NCBI GenBank assembly: GCA_002344355.1
Contig: DDTN01000050.1
Coordinates: 1 to 50,111 of the forward strand
Origin: Proteobacteria bacterium UBA2363
GTDB taxonomy: Bacteria > Pseudomonadota > Gammaproteobacteria > Xanthomonadales > UBA2363
Length of the DNA: 50,111 nt
Direction: 5' to 3'
The position numbers and the translations under genes were made by a program. This document shows positions 1-7,587 of this stretch, in pieces. Within the stretch, counting starts at the first letter, position 1, and every line of letters begins with the position of its first letter. A model generated the notes under the pieces. The model searched no databases. It saw only the letters and a list, made by a program, of their open reading frames with translations, and was not told the DNA's origin.

Positions 1-20
1 TCCGGGATTCCCGGGGCGGT

Positions 21-971
21 TCATGGGTTCGTATTGCCCCGACCGAGAGCATGCGGTGAGGGAGGCGCAGATCCGTATCGGTGGTGCGGAACCGACCCAG
101 CCCCGCTTCGCGATTTCACCTGACTGGCGAAATCGACCAACGCAACCAAGATTGCCCTGCCGCGGCCTGCCGGTCGAGCCAGAAGCAAGGCCAGCCCGGC
201 ATGCCCTGTGTCGGGCAGAAGATGCACCTCGACGGCCACCCCGTGCGCGCGCAGGCGTTCGGCCAGGCGCGTGCTGTTGCCGGGTTCGACCAGGCGGTCG
301 TCGTGGCCGTGCAGCAGCAGGAAGGGCGGCTCGCTGCCGTCGACGTGGGCGATCGGCTGGCTGGCGCGGTGGCGCGCGGGGTCGTCGCCGAACACCTCGC
401 GCAGCGGCCGGCTGCGGATCGGCAGGAAGTCGTAAGGGCCGGCCAGGCCGATCACGCCGCGCAGGTCGGACGGCGACAGGTCGTGGCGTGCCAGGTACTG
501 CGGGTCGGTGGCCAGCAGGGCGGCGATGTGGGCGCCGGCGGAGTGGCCCATGAGCACGATGCGGTCCGGGTCGTAGCCGAGGCTGGGGCCCTGGGCTTCC
601 AGCCAGGCGACGGCGGCGGCGGCGTCGTTCATGAAGGCGGGGAAGGGCGCCTTGCGGTAGTCGGGGATGGCGACCGCCAGGCCATGGCGCGCCAGGGCCT
701 GGCCCACGAAGGCGTACCAGTGGCGTTCGCCCTGCCGCCAGCTGCCGCCGTAGAAGAACACCACCAGCGGGGGCGGCGAGTCGACGTCCTCGGGCAGGTA
801 GAGGTCGAGCGCCAGGCCGTTCCCGGGGGCGAACATCCGACCGTCGGCCACCTGGTCGGTGGCCTTCGGCGCGACCAGGTTGACGCCGGTGAACAGGGCG
901 GGCTGGCAGGCGGCGAGCAGGCCGCTGGCGAGCAGGAGCAGGGCAGGGCGCAGAAAGGGGTGGCGTAGCAT
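21..971 (-). CDS. alpha/beta-hydrolase lipoprotein, carboxylesterase-like
   Basis: Predicted 316-residue hydrolase anchored to a membrane as a lipoprotein. The N-terminus has a hydrophobic stretch ending in a lipobox LLAAC with Cys22. The oxyanion-hole segment FYGGSW lies at 73-78, the nucleophile elbow GHSAG puts the catalytic serine at 144, and probable Asp225 (HGHDD) and His257 (DTGH) complete a triad. This resembles the small esterase/kynurenine formamidase-like group of alpha/beta hydrolases; the natural substrate cannot be predicted. The last ~30 residues are low-complexity and poorly conserved-looking. It is transcribed away from ribF and shares the intergenic region with it. The fold and lipoprotein nature are well supported, the substrate is not. 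Confidence 0.85.
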   Translation of the reverse strand: MLRHPFLRPALLLLASGLLAACQPALFTGVNLVAPKATDQVADGRMFAPGNGLALDLYLPEDVDSPPPLVVFFYGGSWRQGERHWYAFVGQALARHGLAVAIPDYRKAPFPAFMNDAAAAVAWLEAQGPSLGYDPDRIVLMGHSAGAHIAALLATDPQYLARHDLSPSDLRGVIGLAGPYDFLPIRSRPLREVFGDDPARHRASQPIAHVDGSEPPFLLLHGHDDRLVEPGNSTRLAERLRAHGVAVEVHLLPDTGHAGLALLLARPAGRGRAILVALVDFASQVKSRSGAGSVPHHRYGSAPPSPHALGRGNTNP

Positions 972-1011
972 TGCGGGAGTCTGGCTGGCCGGGCGTGACG
1001 GGGCCGTCGGC

Positions 1012-1017
1012 TATACT
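1012..1017 (+). promoter_or_regulatory. -10-like element TATACT upstream of ribF
   Basis: TATACT matches five of six bases of the sigma-70 -10 consensus. It is the only AT-rich patch in the 187-bp gap between the divergent esterase and ribF genes. No convincing -35 hexamer lies at 16-18 bp spacing. An ATG follows after 7 nt (1025) and opens a short upstream ORF. Confidence 0.45.
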
Positions 1018-1024
1018 CGCGCGG

Positions 1025-1162
1025 ATGATCCGCCTGCCCCGCCACGGCCCCGTTTCCCACGGGTTCCGCCCGGTTCCTGTCGCCCTTCGCCGGGCCGGCG
1101 CGGCGCCCGGCGGACGCGGCCGGCCGGCCGTTGCCGCCCGCGTGGCCGCGGCAGGCCGATGA
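1025..1162 (+). other. possible 45-codon upstream ORF coupled to ribF
   Basis: An ATG lies 7 nt after the -10-like TATACT, so a transcript starting at the usual distance would begin on or next to this codon. The reading frame runs 45 codons and its stop overlaps the ribF start as ATGA (ribF ATG at 1159). The peptide is Arg/Ala/Gly/Pro-rich and resembles no family I recognise. In DNA this GC-rich, open frames of this size are common, so it may be chance. The arrangement is, however, what a leaderless, translationally coupled leader ORF would look like. Confidence 0.25.
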
Positions 1163-2109
1163 CGCGGCTGTTCCGCTCGCTGCCGGTCGAGCCGCCCGAT
1201 CCGTGCGGTTGCGCGGTGGCGATCGGCGCCTTCGACGGCGTGCACCTGGGCCATCGGCGCCTGCTGGCGCGTGCCGCCACGGTCGCCGCCGAGCGCGGCC
1301 TGGCGGCCGTGGCGCTCAGCTTCGAGCCGCTGCCGCGGGAGTTCTTCGCGCCGCAGGCGGCGCCGGCGCGGCTGACCCCGGCGCGCACCCGCTTCGAGCT
1401 GATGGCGGCGGCGGGCATGGATGCGGTCGGCCTGCTGCGCTTCGACGCGCGCCTGGCGGCGATGCCGGCGGCGGCCTTCGTCGACCAGGTGCTGGCCGGC
1501 GCCCTGGCGGCGCGCCATGTGGTGGTCGGCCCGGGCTTCCGGTTCGGCCAGGGCCGGGCCGGCGACATCGACCTGCTGCGCACGCGCGGCGCGGCGCTCG
1601 GCTTCGGCGTCGAGGAGGCGCCGCTGGTGGCCTGTGCGGACGGCGAGCGGATCAGCGCGACGCGCATCCGCGGCGCCCTTGCGGCCGGCGATTTCGAGGG
1701 CGCCGCGGCGCTGCTCGGCCGGCCGTACGCGATCGCCGGCAAGGTGGTGCGCGGCCGTCAGCTCGGCCGCAAGCTGGGCTATCCCACCGCCAACATCCCG
1801 GTGCGCTGGCGGCCGGCGGTGACCGGCATCCTGGCGGTGCGCGTGCATGGCGCCGGGCTGGCCGGCTGGCCGGCGGTGGCCAGCCTGGGCACCCGGCCGA
1901 CCGTCGGCGGCGGACCGGCGGTGCTGGAGGCGCACCTGTTCGACTTCGAAGGCGACCTGTACGGGCGCCGGCTGTCGGTGGAATTCGTCGCCCACCTGCG
2001 CGGCGAACGCCGTTTCGACGACCTGCCGGCGATGGTCGAACAGATGCACGAGGACGCCCGCCAGGCGCGGGCGGTGCTGGCGGCACCGGCGCTGCGGGCG
2101 TCGGCATGA
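1159..2109 (+). CDS. ribF: bifunctional riboflavin kinase / FAD synthetase
   Basis: RibF phosphorylates riboflavin to FMN and adenylylates FMN to FAD in the cytoplasm. The start at 1159 gives 316 residues, the usual family length; the open frame extends further upstream but that part is not RibF-like. The N-terminal nucleotidyltransferase motif GAFDGVHLGH lies at 23-32, and ISATRIR is present before the kinase domain. The C-terminal riboflavin-kinase motif GYPTAN lies at 207-212. It directly precedes ileS, as in many proteobacteria, and an alternative in-frame ileS start overlaps its stop. The usual upstream murJ gene is not here. Confidence 0.96.
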   Translation: MTRLFRSLPVEPPDPCGCAVAIGAFDGVHLGHRRLLARAATVAAERGLAAVALSFEPLPREFFAPQAAPARLTPARTRFELMAAAGMDAVGLLRFDARLAAMPAAAFVDQVLAGALAARHVVVGPGFRFGQGRAGDIDLLRTRGAALGFGVEEAPLVACADGERISATRIRGALAAGDFEGAAALLGRPYAIAGKVVRGRQLGRKLGYPTANIPVRWRPAVTGILAVRVHGAGLAGWPAVASLGTRPTVGGGPAVLEAHLFDFEGDLYGRRLSVEFVAHLRGERRFDDLPAMVEQMHEDARQARAVLAAPALRASA

Positions 2110-2159
2110 ACCCGGAATCGGATGCCGCGCGCGCGGGCGCGCGGCCGCAAGGAAACGCG

Positions 2160-5042
2160 ATGAGCCAGGACTACAAGGACACCATCAACCTGCCGGCGAC
2201 GGATTTCCCGATGCGCGGCGACCTGCCGGCGCGCGAACCGCCCCGGCTCGCGCACTGGCAGGCCAGCGACCTGTACGGGCGCCTGCAGCAGGCCGCCGCC
2301 GACCGGCCGCTGTACGTGCTGCACGACGGCCCGCCGTACGCCAACGGCGACATCCACATCGGCCACGCGGTCAACAAGATCCTCAAGGACATGGCGGTGA
2401 AGTCGCGGCTGCTGGCCGGCTTCCGCGCCCCCTACGTGCCGGGCTGGGACTGCCACGGCCTGCCGATCGAGGTCGCGGTCGAGAAGAAGCACGGCAAGGT
2501 CGGCCAGAAGCTGGACGCGAAGGCCTTCCGCGCCGAGTGCCGCCGCTATGCGCGCGAGCAGATCGACCGCCAGCGCGAGGACTTCAGGCGGCTTGGCGTG
2601 CTGGGTACCTGGGATGCGCCCTACCAGACCCTGGACTTCCGCTACGAGGCCGACATGCTGCGGGCGCTCGCCGGCATCGTCGAGCGCGGCCATGTGGTGC
2701 GCGGCTTCAAGCCGGTGCACTGGTGCTTCGACTGCGGCTCGGCCCTGGCCGAGGCCGAGATCGAGTACATGGACAAGCGCTCGCCGGCGATCGACGTCGC
2801 CTACGACGCCCTCGACCCCAAGGCGCTGGCCGCGAAGTTCGGCGTCACGCCGGGCCCCGACGACAAGGTCGCGGTGCCGATCTGGACCACCACGCCGTGG
2901 ACGCTGCCGGCGAGCATGGCGGTGGCGCTGGCGCCGGACCTCGACTACGCGCTGGTCGAGGGCGCCGCGCGCGACGGCAGCCGCCTGCTGCTGGTGCTGG
3001 CCGCCGACCTGGTGGAGGTCGTGGCCGGCCGTTACGGCATTGCCGAACCCCGCGTGCTGGGACGCTGCGCGGGCGCCGCGCTCGAGGGCATGCAGCTCCG
3101 CCACCCGTTCCTTGACCGCTCGGTGCCGGTGATCCTGGGCGGCCACGTCAGCGCCGAGGAAGGCACCGGCGCCGTGCACACCGCGCCCGGGCACGGCGTC
3201 GAGGACTTCCAGGTCGGCCAGCAGTACGGCCTGGAGACGCTGAACCCGGTGGCCGGCAACGGCACCTACCTGCCGGACACGCCGCTGTTCGCCGGCCAGC
3301 ACATCTGGAAGGCCAACGACGCCATCGTCGCCAACCTGCGCGAGCGCGGCGTGCTGCTGGCGCACGCGCAGATCGAGCACAGCTATCCGCACTGCTGGCG
3401 GCACAAGACGCCGGTGGCGTTCCGCGCCACGCCGCAGTGGTTCATCTCGATGGACAAGGCCGGCCTGCGCGCCGACGCCCTGGCCGAGATCGCGCGCATC
3501 GGCGAAGCCGGGGGCTGGTTCCCGGCCTGGGGCGAGGGCCGCATCCGTGCCATGGTCGAAGGCCGGCCGGACTGGTGCATCTCCCGGCAGCGCACCTGGG
3601 GCGTGCCGATCGCCCTGTTCGTCGAGCGCGCCAGCCAGGAACCGCACCCGCGCTCGGCCGAGCTGATGCGGCAGGTCGCCGTCCTGGTCGAGCGCGAGGG
3701 CGTCGACGCCTGGTACGACCTCGACCCGGCCAGCCTGCTCGGCGAGGAGGCCGGCCGCTACGAGAAGGTCACCGACATCCTCGACGTCTGGTTCGACTCC
3801 GGCGTCAGCCACCACTGCGTGCTCGGCCAGCGCGCCGAGCTGGACCGCGGCGACGGCGCGCCGCCGCGCGCCGACCTGTACCTGGAGGGTTCCGACCAGC
3901 ACCGCGGCTGGTTCCAGTCCTCGCTGCTCACCGGCGTCGCCCTGCACGGCCGCGCCCCGTACGACCAGGTGCTGACCCACGGCTTCGCGGTCGACGCCCA
4001 GGGCCGCAAGATGTCGAAGTCGGTCGGCAACGTGGTGGCGCCCCAGCAGGTCATGAAGGCGCTGGGCGCCGACATCCTGCGCCTGTGGGTGGCCTCCACC
4101 GACTACCGCAACGAGATGTCGGTGTCCGACGAGATCCTCAAGCGGGTCGCCGACGGCTACCGGCGGATGCGCAACACCCTGCGCTTCCTGCTCGGCAACC
4201 TGGACGGCTTCGACCCGGCCGCGCATGCGCTGCCCGAGGGCGAGCTGCTGCTGCTCGACCGCTGGGCGCTGGACCAGGCGCGTCGCGTGCAGGAGGCGGT
4301 GGTCGGCGCCTACGGCCGCTACGAGTTCCTGGAGGTGGTCCAGCGCGTGCAGTCGTTCTGCAGCAACGAGCTGGGCGCGCTGTACCTGGACATGACCAAG
4401 GACCGGCTCTACACCATGCCGGCCGGCAGCCGCGGCAGGCGCAGCGCGCAGACCGCGATGTTCCACATCGCCGAGGCGATGCTGCGCTGGCTGGCGCCGG
4501 TGCTGAGCTTCACCGCCGAGGAGGCCTGGCAGGCGATGCCCGGCGAGCGCCCGGACTCGCCGCTGTTCGCCACCTGGTACCCGCACCTGCCGGCGCTGGC
4601 GCCCGAGGCGCCGCTGGCGGAGGCCGACTTCGCCGTGCTGCTGGGGCTGCGCGCCGGCGCGGCCAAGGTCCTCGAGGCGATGCGCGCCGCCGGCACCATC
4701 GGCGCCTCGCTGGATGCCGAGCTCGATCTCTACGTCGACCCCGCGCTGTCGGCGCGCCTGGCGCCGGTCGCCGACGAGCTGCGCTTCTTCTTCATCACCT
4801 CGGCCTTGTCGGTGCGGCCCCTGGCGCAGGCGCCTGCCGATGCCGACGCGTTGGCGCTGGCCGGCGGCGGCCAGGCCCGGGTGATGGCCCGCGCCAGCGG
4901 CCACGCCAAGTGCGGGCGCTGCTGGCACCACCGGCCGGACGTCGGCGCCGACGCCGCCCACCCCGAGCTGTGCGGGCGCTGCGTCGGCAATGTCGCGGCG
5001 GTGCGCGACGGCGCCCCCGGCGAGGACCGGCGCTGGTTCTGA
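2160..5042 (+). CDS. ileS: isoleucyl-tRNA synthetase
   Basis: Class I aminoacyl-tRNA synthetase charging tRNA-Ile, 960 residues. The start at 2160 gives the typical N-terminus MSQDYKDTINLP and has AAGGA about 8 nt upstream. An alternative in-frame ATG at 2106 overlaps the ribF stop. The ATP-binding HIGH motif is at 66-69 and KMSKS at 617-621. The connective editing domain contains the TTTPWTLPA stretch. Cysteines 918, 921, 938 and 941 form the C-terminal zinc site of the bacterial type, which argues for the mupirocin-sensitive class. lspA, which usually follows ileS, is absent: a minus-strand DUF4124 gene follows instead. Confidence 0.98.
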   Translation: MSQDYKDTINLPATDFPMRGDLPAREPPRLAHWQASDLYGRLQQAAADRPLYVLHDGPPYANGDIHIGHAVNKILKDMAVKSRLLAGFRAPYVPGWDCHGLPIEVAVEKKHGKVGQKLDAKAFRAECRRYAREQIDRQREDFRRLGVLGTWDAPYQTLDFRYEADMLRALAGIVERGHVVRGFKPVHWCFDCGSALAEAEIEYMDKRSPAIDVAYDALDPKALAAKFGVTPGPDDKVAVPIWTTTPWTLPASMAVALAPDLDYALVEGAARDGSRLLLVLAADLVEVVAGRYGIAEPRVLGRCAGAALEGMQLRHPFLDRSVPVILGGHVSAEEGTGAVHTAPGHGVEDFQVGQQYGLETLNPVAGNGTYLPDTPLFAGQHIWKANDAIVANLRERGVLLAHAQIEHSYPHCWRHKTPVAFRATPQWFISMDKAGLRADALAEIARIGEAGGWFPAWGEGRIRAMVEGRPDWCISRQRTWGVPIALFVERASQEPHPRSAELMRQVAVLVEREGVDAWYDLDPASLLGEEAGRYEKVTDILDVWFDSGVSHHCVLGQRAELDRGDGAPPRADLYLEGSDQHRGWFQSSLLTGVALHGRAPYDQVLTHGFAVDAQGRKMSKSVGNVVAPQQVMKALGADILRLWVASTDYRNEMSVSDEILKRVADGYRRMRNTLRFLLGNLDGFDPAAHALPEGELLLLDRWALDQARRVQEAVVGAYGRYEFLEVVQRVQSFCSNELGALYLDMTKDRLYTMPAGSRGRRSAQTAMFHIAEAMLRWLAPVLSFTAEEAWQAMPGERPDSPLFATWYPHLPALAPEAPLAEADFAVLLGLRAGAAKVLEAMRAAGTIGASLDAELDLYVDPALSARLAPVADELRFFFITSALSVRPLAQAPADADALALAGGGQARVMARASGHAKCGRCWHHRPDVGADAAHPELCGRCVGNVAAVRDGAPGEDRRWF

Positions 5043-5207
5043 GGCGGTCCCGACGGCGGAACCGCCCGCCAGGCAGCGGGCCGTCCGTCGGCGGGTCGCT
5101 GGGGCAAGGCGCGCTGGCCTGGGGCGCCCCTAGGGCGCGGCGCGGCGGCCGCGCGGCAGGGGCCGGCGCCGGGCGCGGTCGCCCGGTCCGGCCCCGGTGT
5201 GCCGGGA

Positions 5208-5630
5208 TCAGCCGGTGCCGTCCTCGTCGCGGCAGAGCAGCTGGACCTGGCTTTCGGCCCGCTCCAGCTCGGTCGCCTTCTCCTCCGGCGTGAGCTCCTC
5301 GGGCACCCCGTCGCCGTCCTTGTCCAGCATCACCGTGGTCATGTTGCGCAGGGTGGTGCGGTTGGCGCGCGCCTGCTCGCAGGCGGCCCGGCGCTGTTCG
5401 GGCGTGTACAGCAGGTCGACCTCGTCGCGGGTCATGCCGCGCGGCTGGATCTCGACCAGGGTGGACCGGGTGGCGCCGCGCAGCACCAGGCGTTCGGCGT
5501 TGACCGACTCGTCCGGCGGCGAATCGGTGAAATGGACGGTGCCGTCCTTGTCGATCCATTTGTAGACCTGCTGGGCACCGGCCGGCAGGGCGGCGGCGAG
5601 CAGGGCGGCGGTGAGCAGCATTCGGCGCAT
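5208..5630 (-). CDS. secreted/periplasmic DUF4124-domain protein
   Basis: A 140-residue protein with a cleavable signal peptide (MRRMLLTAALLAAALPAGAQ) followed at once by the DUF4124 signature YKWIDKDGTVHFTDSPP. The rest is charged and probably helical, with a short calcium-loop-like DKDGDGVPEE around residues 105-114. DUF4124 proteins are common in Gammaproteobacteria and have no settled function. I start at 5630 because the signal peptide begins there and an AGGGGA Shine-Dalgarno lies 9 nt upstream; a longer frame starting at 5672 lacks a signal peptide at its N-terminus. That Shine-Dalgarno sits in a hairpin arm (5640-5657). The gene is convergent with ileS and divergent from pssA. Confidence 0.85.
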   Translation of the reverse strand: MRRMLLTAALLAAALPAGAQQVYKWIDKDGTVHFTDSPPDESVNAERLVLRGATRSTLVEIQPRGMTRDEVDLLYTPEQRRAACEQARANRTTLRNMTTVMLDKDGDGVPEELTPEEKATELERAESQVQLLCRDEDGTG

Positions 5631-5639
5631 GGCCAGTTT

Positions 5640-5657
5640 CCCCTGTGACAACAGGGG
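5640..5657 (-). promoter_or_regulatory. hairpin over the ribosome-binding site of the DUF4124 gene
   Basis: On the minus strand the sequence reads CCCCTGT-TGTC-ACAGGGG, a perfect 7-bp stem with a 4-nt loop. The 3' arm contains the AGGGG of the Shine-Dalgarno for the gene starting at 5630. If the hairpin lies in the transcript it would compete with ribosome binding. Whether transcription starts upstream of it is unknown. Confidence 0.45.
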
Positions 5658-5790
5658 TCTAGCATGGCGCAAGCGGCCCGGGATCGCTACTGGCGGCGAT
5701 TCCGGGCCGCGGCGGCGGGACCGGCGCGGGTCCGCGGCGGCCCGGCCCCGCCCCGGCCGCGGCGCCGGACCGGGTGCCGGGCGTCCCGGC

Positions 5791-5796
5791 TACACT
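5791..5796 (+). promoter_or_regulatory. -10-like element TACACT upstream of pssA
   Basis: TACACT has four of six consensus bases, including the key TA...T, and is the only AT-rich hexamer in the 170-bp region before pssA. It would give a leader of about 40 nt. No clear -35 is seen. Confidence 0.35.
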
Positions 5797-5842
5797 GTCG
5801 GTCAGGACGCCCTGCCGGCGTCGACCGGAGCACCGCCCCCGC

Positions 5843-6619
5843 ATGCGTCGTGGCGTCTACCTGCTGCCCAACCTGTTCACCACCGGCGGGCTGTTCGCCG
5901 GCTTCTACGCGATCGTGGCCGCCATCCACGCGCGCCCGGTCGAGGCGGCGGTGGCGGTGCTGGTGGCCGGCCTGCTCGACGGCCTGGACGGGCGCATCGC
6001 CCGGCTGACCAACACCCAGAGTGAGTTCGGAACCCAGTACGACTCGCTGTCGGACCTGGTCAGCTTCGGACTGGCGCCGGCCCTGCTGATGTACACCTGG
6101 TCGCTGTCGACCCTGCGCGACTGGGGCGGGTTCGCGGGCAAGGCGGGCTTCGCGGCCGCCTTCCTGTACGCGGCCTGCGCCGCCCTGCGCCTGGCCCGGT
6201 TCAACACCCAGGTCGGGGTCGCCGACAAGCGCTTCTTCCAGGGCCTGGCCAGCCCGGCGGCGGCGGGCCTGGTGGTGAGCTTCGTCTGGACCTGCCGGGA
6301 GTTCGAGCTGTCCGGGGCCGATGTCGCCTGGCCGGCGCTCGGCCTGGTCACCGCCGCCGCCGTGCTGATGGTCAGCAACTTCCGCTATTTCAGCTTCAAG
6401 ACCCTGAAGGTCAACGACCGGGTGCCGTTCATCTGGGCACTGGCGCTGCTCGGCGTGTTCGTGCTGCTGGCGATCGACCTGCCCCGGCACATGTTCATCC
6501 TGGTCGCGATCTACGTCGTTTCCGGACCGGTCTACACGGTCTGGAACCTGCGCCGCAGCCGCAGCCGTCGCGAGCACGGCCGGCAGCCCACGGCCGACCC
6601 CGGGGAGAACGTTCCGTGA
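5843..6619 (+). CDS. pssA: CDP-diacylglycerol-serine O-phosphatidyltransferase
   Basis: Phosphatidylserine synthase of the membrane-embedded CDP-alcohol phosphatidyltransferase family, 258 residues. It makes phosphatidylserine, the precursor of phosphatidylethanolamine. The family motif D-x2-DG-x2-AR-x8-G-x3-D-x3-D is present without a mismatch (DGLDGRIARL, then G-x3-D-x3-D about residues 54-73). Several hydrophobic segments follow. I start at 5843 (MRRGVYLLPNLFTTGG), where family similarity begins. Its stop overlaps the GTG start of the next ORF as GTGA, so pssA, the HolD-like ORF and rimI look like one operon. Confidence 0.93.
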   Translation: MRRGVYLLPNLFTTGGLFAGFYAIVAAIHARPVEAAVAVLVAGLLDGLDGRIARLTNTQSEFGTQYDSLSDLVSFGLAPALLMYTWSLSTLRDWGGFAGKAGFAAAFLYAACAALRLARFNTQVGVADKRFFQGLASPAAAGLVVSFVWTCREFELSGADVAWPALGLVTAAAVLMVSNFRYFSFKTLKVNDRVPFIWALALLGVFVLLAIDLPRHMFILVAIYVVSGPVYTVWNLRRSRSRREHGRQPTADPGENVP

Positions 6620-7050
6620 CCGGGCCGCGGCCGGAAACGCTGGCGGCGCTGGGCCTGGTGCGCTGGCGGCTGCGTGGCCGCGCCCGCGCCGCGGCCCCGC
6701 CGGGTGCGCCCGCTCCGGCGGCAGCGGCGATCGCGACGGCCGGTCCTGCGGACACCGCGGCCATCGCGCCGCTGCCGGAACCGGCGCGGCAGCCGGGCTG
6801 CGCGCCGGCCCTGCTGCGGCTGCACGCGCCCGGCCTGGCGGCGGCACCGCTGGACGGCGGGGCGGCGGTGATCTGGCGGCAGCTCCTGGCCTGGCTGGCG
6901 CTGCCCGCCGATGCGATCGCCTTCGCGGCGGCGCCCGGACCCGGCGTGGTCGAGCTGCCGGCACCTGCGCAATGGCAGGGCGTCGCCGGCAAGCGCGACC
7001 TCTGGCTGGCCCTGAAGGCGCATGCCGCACCCGTGGCACCGGGGGCCTGA
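6616..7050 (+). CDS. small protein in the holD slot; possible DNA polymerase III psi subunit
   Basis: A 144-residue Ala/Pro-rich ORF with a GTG start overlapping the pssA stop. The N-terminus reads LAALGLVRWRLRG, which lines up by eye with the LxxLGIxxWxLR start of E. coli HolD. A later WLALPADAIAF stretch resembles the HolD ALTVSPDQVLQL region. In E. coli holD lies directly before and overlaps rimI; here the ORF precedes rimI in the same way. HolD links the clamp-loader chi subunit to the pol III complex and is notoriously divergent. The assignment rests on position and short matches only; otherwise it is a hypothetical protein. Confidence 0.5.
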   Translation: MTGPRPETLAALGLVRWRLRGRARAAAPPGAPAPAAAAIATAGPADTAAIAPLPEPARQPGCAPALLRLHAPGLAAAPLDGGAAVIWRQLLAWLALPADAIAFAAAPGPGVVELPAPAQWQGVAGKRDLWLALKAHAAPVAPGA

Positions 7051-7054
7051 GGCC

Positions 7055-7528
7055 ATGGTGGCCGCCGTGTCCGCCCTGCCCGTGCTGCGGGCGATGACCA
7101 GCGACGACCTCGAGGCGGTGATGGCGATCGAGCTGGCCGCCTACGCCTTTCCCTGGACGGCCGGCATCTTCGCCGACTGCCTGCGCGCCGGCTACCGGGC
7201 CTGGGTGGTCGACCGCGACGGCATGGTCTGCGGCTACGGTCTGCTCTCGGCGGCTGCCGGGGAAGCGCACGTGCTCAACGTCTGCGTCGACCCCGGCCAG
7301 CGCCGCGCCGGGCTGGCGCGGGCGCTGATGGCCCGGCTGCTGGACGACGCCCGCGGGCTGGGCGCGCAGCGCGTGTTCCTGGAGGTGCGGCCGAGCAACA
7401 CCGGCGCCGTCGCCCTCTACGAGGCGCTCGGCTTCCACCTGGTCAGCCGGCGCCCGAACTACTACCCCGCCGCGCACGGGCGCGAGGACGCCCTTGTGAT
7501 GGCGATGGAATTGCTGCCTCCCGCCTGA
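7055..7528 (+). CDS. rimI: ribosomal-protein-alanine N-acetyltransferase RimI
   Basis: GNAT-fold acetyltransferase that acetylates the N-terminal alanine of ribosomal protein S18; 157 residues from the ATG at 7055. RimI hallmarks are YAFPWT near the start, the acetyl-CoA loop VDPGQRRAGLARALM, LEVRPSNTGAVALYEALGF and the terminal RPNYYPAAHGREDALVM. An alternative start at 7022 would overlap the preceding ORF by 29 nt and has GAAGG close by, so it cannot be excluded. The gene is convergent with pyrB. The 59-bp gap between them is GC-only and shows no U-tract terminator. Confidence 0.93.
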   Translation: MVAAVSALPVLRAMTSDDLEAVMAIELAAYAFPWTAGIFADCLRAGYRAWVVDRDGMVCGYGLLSAAAGEAHVLNVCVDPGQRRAGLARALMARLLDDARGLGAQRVFLEVRPSNTGAVALYEALGFHLVSRRPNYYPAAHGREDALVMAMELLPPA

Positions 7529-7587
7529 CGTCGCCCCGGCCGCCCGGCCGCCCGGCCGCAGCCAGGTCGCGGCGGCTGCCGGCGGTC

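Noticed and set aside
1018..1158. FMN riboswitch or murJ remnant upstream of ribF
   Set aside because: No RFN-element conserved stems could be recognised and no frame resembles the MurJ C-terminus.
1131..2159. Upstream extension of the ileS frame through ribF
   Set aside because: The product before residue MSQDYKD is the frame-shifted shadow of ribF. IleS similarity starts at 2160.
1779..4961. 1060-codon open frame antisense to ribF-ileS
   Set aside because: Shadow frame of GC-rich coding DNA: no family similarity, no promoter or Shine-Dalgarno, and ileS on the other strand is certain.
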